Of a stretch of 27,778 nucleotides of DNA, positions 20,592-27,778 are shown piece after piece. The notes under the pieces were generated by a model that searched no databases, had not been told where the DNA came from, and saw nothing but the letters and a program-made list of their open reading frames with translations. Every line of letters begins with the position of its first letter. Position 1 is the stretch's first letter. A program made the translations under genes and the position numbers. This stretch comes from Bigelowiella natans CCMP2755 (Eukaryota; Cercozoa; Chlorarachniophyceae): the NCBI GenBank assembly GCA_000320545.1, contig ADNK01000254.1:1-27778 (forward strand), given 5' to 3'.

Positions 20592-21028
20592 CATGAGAGC
20601 ACGTTGGATTGCGAGCAGACCCACCCCCTTCGCCGGAAAATCTCTACGCGATCCTCTGCGGGGATTTTTCCCAGAAACGTGAGGAGAATAGTCAGGGTAG
20701 TGGCAAGGTGGAGGACAGCCATTCAACGAGCTGAATCAGGGTAGGTGTGGCATCGTCAGCTTTGGATTGGAAAGGCTTGAAAAGAGACTAGGAAAATAAA
20801 TAATGCCAATTATATCTAAAATAGTCTGACGAATTTTGTCTTAATCTTGAAGCCGGAACAACTTTCCGATCAACTCGTTAATAAAAGAATTCATCCCTTT
20901 ATCTTATCTTGACCTATAATTATTTTCCAGAATCTCTCAGCAACGCCTTGCTTCATCAACCTAACGGGTGCTCTGATTTCGAATGATAACTGGAAACGGC
21001 TCTATGCTCATCCCGAAATTGAACGTTA
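20592..21028 (+). CDS. Possible small spliced gene (low confidence)
   Basis: An ATG at 20592 opens a basic frame (MRARWIASRPTPFAGKSLRD). A good acceptor, TTTTCCAG, precedes a plausible terminal exon ending at a TAA at 21026-21028. In one frame that exon reads INLTGALISNDNWKRLYAHP. Another acceptor-donor pair brackets about 20667-20745. I could not find a combination of these pieces that keeps phase throughout, so this may be two fragments of one gene with a missed exon, or not a gene. The start would be only 18 bp from the divergent minus-strand start at 20573. Confidence 0.25.
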
Positions 21029-21208
21029 AAATACGGGTAAATCGCCTCCATTTAGCAATTAAGACTTGAGAATATTCGGTTTTTTTTTAATTTTAAATAT
21101 TTTTTGGGTTGCCCCCCCACGTTCGTCTTGGGGAAATCGCTAGGGTTCCTCCCCATTCCCCTCGCATCCTCCCCCCCCTTGGGATCCCTTAACCCCAAAT
21201 TTGGGTGG

Positions 21209-22252
21209 ATGGCGATGAAGAAATCATTGTCGTCGGGCACTCGGAAGAAGAGAGGAAACCCGCGGAAGGAAGACAACGTAGGAACCTGTTAACTAGAATA
21301 TGAGTGGGAGGAAGTTTAGTTTGATGGGGCTTTTACTTTAGTATTGCATTCTGCTCTGATACTTTTCCATCGATTAGCCCTTGCCGCGAAAGGTGAACCC
21401 GCGGAGGACAGTGCACGCCCAAACTGTACGTACAGGAAACGATGTAAGCACGGTTCCTAAGCCTCAGGTGCCCCCGCGAAGAGCCACACACATTATCAGT
21501 ATCAACGCTTCGCACAAAAGGGAAGTCAAGGAGCTGCGCGAATTGTACAATAAGACCAGAATTAGTAATGAGAAGTTGGAGAAAAAGGTCCCTGATGACG
21601 TTTGTGCGTTTGTTTGAGTCATTCTTGACGATCCCGTATTCTCGTCTTTGAGCAAAATATGCATGCATACTCTTGGAAGCGTATAATCGCCTCCATTCCC
21701 CCTTGCAAAAAAGGTTTCAGAACTTACGGTGGATCTGAAATCCCTGCGCACCAGATACAACTTGCAGCTTAAAAAGCTGGAAACGTCTGAGAAGTTGCAG
21801 ACGAGCTTGCGGTGCTCCCTCGAAGACCAGAAGAGAAAACTCAAGGACAAGGTGAAGTAGAGCGTAAAACATTTTCTCTTCTACCAAATATGTAGATATA
21901 GTTTATTACATTTGATGGTTGGAACAGACACGGCATTTGGGAAAGCTAGAAGCCCGCATTGCCCATGGAGGGGGCGAAGGAAGATTCTTGACCGAGAGAG
22001 TGGATGAGCTGCAAAAAATGGTGAAAAGTCTCAAGGCTGAGTCACATACATTCCGTGAGCGCAGTGAAGATGCTGAGGCGAAGCTTGAAAGGCAGGCTAC
22101 GGAGATGTCAATCATGCAGCGGACGTTAGTCTCGATGTCGAAGGGAGTGGACGCCCAGAACTACCTCAGCGTGGCAAACTTACTTCATACGGTACCAGCA
22201 CCAATCTCAGTCGTGTGTGCGCATGTTTCAATGTAGGGGGAGCATTTTGTTG

Positions 22253-22315
<63 letters not shown>

Positions 22316-23942
22316 CATGATTACTCGTCTTGGAATGAATAATGCGATGATCTATCAGCGTGCAAGACTCGAGGCTGAAAACATGCATCTTTCACGGACA
22401 AATGCCCGACTTTCTACCGAAGCCAAGAAATTCTCAGAAACCATCGAAAATACCCGGAGTTCGTTGCATCGTGAAGTTGCCAAGCACAAAGAGGTTGAGG
22501 CTGGGAAAGAAGAGGCTGAGGCGCAGGTCCAGGAGCTCAAGGAAGAGAACAAAACCCTTGTCAAATATGTGGAGGAAACAATGGCGAAGCTGGAGAAGGT
22601 GAAGAAGACCCTCGCCGAGAAGGAGCTGCATATTGTGCGGCTCCAGAAGCAGGTTCTCACGGGAGAGACGGACATAGATATGCGTAACCGACGCCTGGTA
22701 GAGGCGACGAGTGCCTTGGAGAAGTCAAACGCGGCCCTCACAACGGTGCGAAAGGAGCACGAGGAGGTCTATGAGCGGCTGAAGCAATCCGAGGAGAAGG
22801 AAGCACAAACAATGGAGGAGATGCATGAGCTACACATCGAGCTCAACAACTTCGCAGAGATCAACCAGAGGCTCCAGCAGGACTGTGAAGCTGAGAAAGA
22901 GTTTCACGAGAAGTTGGTGGCTCAGGGAAAGCAGGACGCGGAGGAGGCGCGAGTGTTGAGGACGAAGTTGGCATCCACAATCCAATCCTTCCACCGACTT
23001 ATGGAAGAAAAGAACCTTCTCTTCGTCAAGCTACGTGAAGCCTCAGCGCGAAATAAGGCGCAGGAACTCATCAGGCAGAATCTCGAGGAGGCGAGCCGGC
23101 AACAGGCTCAGAGGATTGGTAGGCTGCTCCAGCAGCGCCAAAGTAAGGATAAGTCCCTCCAGCAGTCTCACTACTCGAAGCTGCGGGAAGAGTTCTCTCA
23201 TATCCCAATGCCCGAGTCTCGGAGCAGGAGAGTGCCAATGTCCACTTCTCGCCATGAGCGTAGGAACGAGGCGAAAGGAAACGTGAGAATGTCTCCTATT
23301 CACCCCAAAAACAATATCTTCGACGACTCGCTTCCCAATGCGTCGTTCACAGTCGCTCACATTCCCAAAGAGTCTCTGTTCTTTCCTCTCCGCAACGACC
23401 ACATTCGGCCAGGAGAAGGAAAACAGAAGCCGCACGAGGAGGATGAGAGGCACTCCTCCTCGACCTTAAATAATCAAGATGGCCAATATAGAGCGGCGTC
23501 GGGAATGATGCAGTGGGCGATGCAGGGAGATGTAAGTCCAAGTCCCAGGGAAGGGGTGGGAGACCAATCGAAGGCAACTTCGTCGCTGTATCCTGTAGCT
23601 CCACAGAACCCACCTAGGAGGCATGATAGAAAGGCAACCGACAACCCTGAAGATCCTGGGTCGGCGCCGCTCGTTCAGACGGCATTTGCGAAGGATAAAT
23701 ATCCTGAACGCACAGAAACACCATCCATTTCAGTTGGAGGAGGAAAAACAGAAGGGAACGTAGGAGAAGACGAGAAGAGGGGTACTGCCTCAAATTACAG
23801 CACGCTAGAGCAACAAGCAACACCGATCCCATCTGCGAGAGTACCCGCTCCAACTGCAGCAGCCTCCATACAGCCGCTGCAAATATCTGGTTCAGTCAGT
23901 CCCAATGCAACACTGCTAGAGCTAGCTTCTCTAGAGATATGA
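21209..23942 (+). CDS. Long coiled-coil protein (five exons)
   Basis: Exons: 21209-21277, 21378-21587, 21714-21851, 21928-22191, 22359-23942. All junctions are phase 0, giving about 755 residues. The N-terminus is basic (MAMKKSLSSGTRKKRGNPRK). Residues of about 55-480 are an almost continuous heptad-type coiled coil rich in Glu, Lys, Leu and Gln (for example QVQELKEENKTLVKYVEET, MHELHIELNNFAEINQRLQQ). The remaining C-terminus is disordered and rich in Pro, Ser, Thr, Arg and Gln, and ends LLELASLEI. This architecture is common in ciliary, centrosomal and cytoskeletal proteins, but I cannot place it in a family. No transmembrane segment or motor domain is visible. The first exon was chosen because its donor AAC|GTAGGA joins in phase to the acceptor GATTAG at 21377. 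Confidence 0.85.
22253..22309. repeat. (GT)n(GA)n compound microsatellite in intron
   Basis: GT repeat running into a GA repeat, in intron 22192-22358 of the coiled-coil gene. Unspliced read-through is open here by chance, because the repeat is stop-free. Confidence 0.9.
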
Positions 23943-24454
23943 ATGGCGTTGCAATTGCGGGTAGCTTAGGTCATTAACGGGCTGATGCAGCCACGAAAAA
24001 TGTATACAATATCGTTGATGCGATACGTACGCAAGTTACGCAAACAAAGAACACTGCGTACGACTAAACGGCTGAGTCAATAGCTGCCTTATTCTAGAAA
24101 TTTGTCATGACGCTTGGCGAATGATCCAACTAGCTGCTGCGCACATGCATCGTGTGCTCTCGATCGGATAGTGCGTGCAATGCGCAGGTACTTTCAATGC
24201 GCAAAAGTTGTATCGTGCTGAATAGCCATATAGCATGTACGTAGCTAGCTAGGTAGCTTGTAGGACAGTGTCTGTAAACATCGTAATAAGGGCGTTCATA
24301 CGTTATCTTTGCGTACTGCTTTACTAAATGTCGGACCGATGCGACCATTAACGTCATTATGGAGCTAATAAACCCTTGCAAGAAAATACATCTCTATGCA
24401 GTGCTGCTACTGTCCCAATAAATCTTTCATGAATCATGCATCTTCAACTGCTGA
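23943..24454. other. Tail-to-tail intergenic region
   Basis: It lies between the stop codons of the coiled-coil gene and the DNAJC21-like gene and is rich in GTACGTAGCTAGC-type self-complementary words (about 24236-24258). I see no coding sequence or RNA gene. Confidence 0.5.
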
Positions 24455-25048
24455 CTACTTCTTTAAGCTAGCATGGCCGCTCTCCTTGAGGTGAGCAAAG
24501 AGCTTCGAACGAGAGGAAAACACCTTTTTGCATTTGTCGCACCGCATTCGAGACTTCGCAGCCTCTTTTGCCTCAGCTTCTCGCTTCAGTCTCCGTCTGC
24601 GCTGTTTCTTCGTCTCCTTTCTCACAGGATGTTTTTTACTAGCTAATGGCTCCGCTGCCGCCACGTCCGTTTTCCCTCCAACACCCGCGTCGTCGTTGAG
24701 TCTCGTTGCCGACGTGGCCCCCGTAGCGTTGCAAGCTCATTTTCCAGGTCTGCTAGCTCAGCGGCAATCTTGGCCTCATCAGTGAGACCGCTGTCGTCGT
24801 CTGCTGCTTCTTCGAGTCTTTGCTGATTCCCTCTTCTTTCGGTGTCATCTTAGTCTTCGTCTCCTCCTCCTTGTCACTTGCCTCGTGTGTGGCCTGGCTG
24901 GAGGATGGGATGGAGGACGCCGTGGTTGCTGTGTCGTCGTCGTCGTCGTCGTCCGTTTGCTTCCCCTCGTCTTCGGGCCGCCCATCAACTTGCCAAGAAA
25001 AACATTGAATCAACGAGAGAATGATAAATCAAAAACGACCTCAATGTG

Positions 25049-25085
<37 letters not shown>

Positions 25086-25635
25086 TCTTCGACCGCTCGC
25101 ACCTCTTTCTGACGGCTCCGCACCTTAGCTTGGCGCTTCCGTAGCTTCTTGAGTTGCTTTTTCGATAGATTTGCAAAGCGTTGTGGGTCCATCTCGGGCA
25201 TCATCATCAGCACATCATCTTGGCCATCATCACCACCACCACCACCACCTTCACCCCCATCAAATGTCTTGCTTTCTCCTCCATCTCTTCCTTCATTTCC
25301 TTGGATATTCTCTTCTTGACCTACTGCAGAGGCGTCATTGTCATGTGTAGTGGGTGCTGCCGTTGATGCTTCCACTCCGTTATCTCCACCGAGGAGTCCC
25401 TCCTCCTCCTTCTCCTCTCCATAGGAAGTAGCATGCGCTGCTTCTTCCACGCTCTCTCCATTTACTACGCCACTCCTCCCTTCTTCGTCGAGGTCTAGTT
25501 TGACAAGCTCATCTAACATGGCATCATCCACCATTGTGCCTGCAGCTTTGTCATCATTCTAATCGAGCAAGGAAGAAGTCTTTCAACACTGGAAGGTTAG
25601 ATCTGGTTGTGTTGGCGGCCATACGTTTGTGTGTC

Positions 25636-25675
<40 letters not shown>

Positions 25676-26626
25676 TATGCTGCTACTTGGGCGATATCTC
25701 CTCCCGCCTCTCCCTCCCCCTCCTCCTCCTCTTTCTCCAGCATTAGAGCCTCTTGTTCTCTACCAATCAAAACGACGAAGAGTAGCCACACAGATTACGA
25801 TAATGATAACTCTTCAAAGACGGTAATGCAACAAGATTCACATTTCAAACGCCTTCTTTCTGCTCAGCAAAGCCTCTCTCTGCCGCCCGTTCAACTCTGG
25901 GTCATACCTCCGTCGTTGCTCTTCTCTGCGTTTCTGCGCCTTAATCTTGTTGACTAGAGCTTTGTGTTTCTTCGATCGGGCATGGTTTGTGTACTGCGGC
26001 AGTGGGGAGGAGGGGGCGGTGGAACACGATATTGAGGGAAACCAGTAGAAACGCGCACCAGAATGAAAAGAGGGAAAAAATTGAAATGAGGGATAACACC
26101 AATGTTAATAGAATAAAGCGACATTCTCGCTCGAACGCGACTGTAGTTGGTCTTTGTTGTCAAGTGAATGAACGTCTCTTCTTGCTACTACCTGCTTCAT
26201 CGATTTGAAGGTTTTGTTGCAGATCACGCACGCCAGCACTTGCACCTCTTCCTCCTTGTTCTTCCCCTCCTCGGCTTCCTGCACCTCGACATCGCCATAC
26301 CGCCGTCTTCGCTCCTGTGTCATTATAATAATAATAATGATAACAATGATGACAATAATAATAATAAGTAATAATAATAATAATAATAATAAAAAGAAGA
26401 AGAAGAAGATATCACCATAAAAATAGACAACAGGAACGCATTGACCCCTATCGACAGCATGCAAGCTCCACCATACTTATGTGGTTCTCCCTCCTCGTCC
26501 AAAATTACCTCTAAGGTGTCCTGGAGCCTTTGCGCCTCTAACACAGCGTTCTTCTTTCTCGCATCCTTGCGTCGCTTGGCCTCCAACATCTTCAAAGAGG
26601 AGAATCGAAGGGGAGAGGGTGAGAGT

Positions 26627-26664
<38 letters not shown>

Positions 26665-26966
26665 GAGTGAAAGAGTGTGTGTTAGCCGAAGTAGGAGTAG
26701 CAAGTATGAATTTAAATACAGCAAACAACGATCACCTTCTCCATATTTCTATTCTCCTGGCGACGCTGCTCTGCTTCACGTTTCTCACGCAAGTACTGTG
26801 CATATCTAGGGTCTTTCTTCTTGGCAAACGCTACCAGCTCACGGACACTGGAGTGGTACTCTTTGCGCCCTGCACGCCAAAGGGAAAAGGAAAAATAAGG
26901 AGGGAGAACTAAATACAATGGTACAAGAATAAAAATATCTAAATATATAACTATTTACATATGCTT

Positions 26967-26997
<31 letters not shown>

Positions 26998-27265
26998 CAG
27001 ATTTAGACCCTCCATCTTCACCATCATCATCATCATCATCCTACTCACCACGCGCGCGTTGTTTCCTATTATCTTGGTCCATAAGCCGCCTGATTTTGCG
27101 GCTAGGAGCTTCTGAGAGTCTCCTAAGAGATGGGGATGAAGATGAAGAAGAAGAAGAAGATGATGATGATGATGATGGCGAGATAAGACAGCAATTTTGA
27201 CAACACATCTCGAGACAATGTGGCACGCGTATTATTGAGAAGCTCGAGCTCTCCTTCTACTACGA

Positions 27266-27303
<38 letters not shown>

Positions 27304-27778
27304 GCCACTTACCATTTATCACAGAAACTGAAGGAGCGTTGAGACACAATGTTTCCCTAAAGGAGGGGGGGGGGGGGGGGGATCAGTCTTGCTTTAAGTG
27401 CGTGTCTACTTCAAAAATATCGTTCTCTATTCTCCAGATATGTATTTCGCACAAATGTAAAATAATGAATCTGTATCCTTGAAAGAAATAATGTGCCACA
27501 TGTATAGAATGGTAGTACCCAGATGTCATAGAATTTCTTAGTATCCTCCGGGGACATTTCTGGTCCTCCCAAAGGAGGGAAACACTCTCGTTCCCTCCTC
27601 ATTGGTCTGCTTCTCCGCGCCTCATCCCGCTCCTTTGAATGTTGCCCCCCACCCCAAAAACCCGGGATTTTTTTTACCTCCATACTGATTTCTCCAGGAT
27701 GGGGGTGTATGGCGAAGAATTCAAAATAAAATGGTGTGCCGGGAGCGATGTCGACTGTTTTCTTTTCCCCCCCCCCCC
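24455..27778 (-). CDS. DNAJC21: DNAJC21/JJJ1 homologue, 5' end beyond window (J domain not seen)
   Basis: JJJ1/DNAJC21 is an Hsp70 co-chaperone acting in cytoplasmic maturation of the 60S ribosomal subunit. Exons on the minus strand: about 27606-27519, 27356-27313, 27122-27049, 26869-26736, 26589-26509, 26314-26192, 25993-25908, 25759-25687, 25558-25103, then one or more between about 25004 and 24455. The first nine are phase-consistent. Family hallmarks in order are KKFYDIWGNIVSQRSFSFCD, then SRKIRRLMDQDNRKQRARG and SVRELVAFAKKKDPRYAQYL. Then comes a first C2H2 finger CVICNKTFKSMKQYTNHARS with SKKH, an acidic region with SKKQLKKLRKRQ, and a C-terminal C2H2 finger CDKCKKVFSSRSKLFAHLKE with SGH. 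The N-terminal J domain must lie past the right edge; an exon ending near 27677 may also belong. Between 24664 and 25010 three different frames look coding and I could not join them in phase. Confidence 0.88.
25051..25083. repeat. (GT)n microsatellite in intron
   Basis: GT repeat just downstream (in transcript sense) of the donor at 25102 of the DNAJC21-like gene. Confidence 0.9.
25641..25673. repeat. (GT)n microsatellite in intron
   Basis: GT repeat in the DNAJC21-like gene intron 25686-25559. Confidence 0.9.
26324..26409. repeat. (AAT/GAA)n trinucleotide array in intron
   Basis: Imperfect ATA/AAT array ending in AGA, in the DNAJC21-like gene intron 26508-26315. Confidence 0.9.
26631..26661. 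repeat. (GA)n microsatellite in intron
   Basis: GA repeat in intron 26735-26590, transcribed as a CT tract about 40 bp before the acceptor. Confidence 0.9.
26967..26989. repeat. (GT)n microsatellite in intron
   Basis: GT repeat in the DNAJC21-like gene intron 27048-26870. Confidence 0.9.
27136..27303. repeat. (GAA/GAT)n and (CTA)n trinucleotide arrays in intron
   Basis: A GAA/GAT array (27136-27178) and a CTA array (27256-27303), both inside the DNAJC21-like gene intron 27312-27123. Confidence 0.9.
27362..27381. repeat. Poly-G tract in intron
   Basis: A run of about 18 G after AGGA. It reads as poly-C just upstream of the acceptor TTTAG at 27357 on the minus strand, where it could act as a polypyrimidine tract. 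Confidence 0.85.

Noticed and set aside
22215-22358. Apparent N-terminal extension of the coiled-coil reading frame through the GT/GA repeat
   Set aside because: The stop-free repeat makes the frame look open, but a clean acceptor at 22358 and a phase-0 donor at 22191 show it is an intron.
21378-23942. Assignment of the coiled-coil gene to lebercilin or another ciliary family
   Set aside because: Only generic coiled-coil similarity is visible, and no diagnostic motif could be pointed to.
1-27778. CRISPR arrays, insertion sequences, operons, riboswitches or viral genes
   Set aside because: No spaced direct repeats, transposase or viral-type reading frames were seen. The simple repeats are microsatellites in a eukaryotic context.

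Overview
The window is nuclear DNA of a eukaryote with intron-rich genes. GT-AG introns of about 55 to 400 bp, very short exons (many of 27 to 60 bp) and dozens of CA/GA/ATG microsatellites fit nothing prokaryotic. One gene (TRM1) starts with a signal-peptide-like hydrophobic leader followed by a basic stretch. Such bipartite leaders are typical of plastid proteins in algae with secondary plastids, so a protist alga of that kind is my best guess, but this is inference.

Layout, left to right. (1) A minus-strand gene, about 5652 to 307, that I assembled from about 22 short exons; it encodes three consecutive pleckstrin-homology (PH) domains. (2) Divergent from it, TRM1 (6398-8677, plus), a tRNA guanine-26 dimethyltransferase in five exons. 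(3) A minus-strand gene, 13131 to 9858, in ten exons: an N-terminal helical bundle resembling the MLKL four-helix bundle, a long coiled coil and an unrecognised beta-rich C-terminal domain. (4) Divergent from it, across an intergenic stretch with TTAGGG-type repeats, a membrane-anchored sulfotransferase (13845-15707, plus). (5) A minus-strand gene, 18562 to 16116, with tandem PC4/SUB1-like domains, tail to tail with the sulfotransferase. (6) An unrecognised minus-strand gene, 20573 to 19101. (7) A possible small plus-strand gene at 20592-21028. (8) A large coiled-coil protein gene (21209-23942, plus). (9) A 5'-truncated DNAJC21/JJJ1 gene (minus, from the right edge to 24455).

The genes are unrelated housekeeping, signalling and structural genes. 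They lie in mostly alternating orientation with short shared intergenic regions, and nothing suggests an operon or a cluster. I built the exon models by hand from splice consensus, reading-frame phase and family resemblance. Most junctions keep phase, and the few that do not are flagged. Nearly every long microsatellite falls in an intron of these models. The most unusual gene is the MLKL-like helical-bundle protein.
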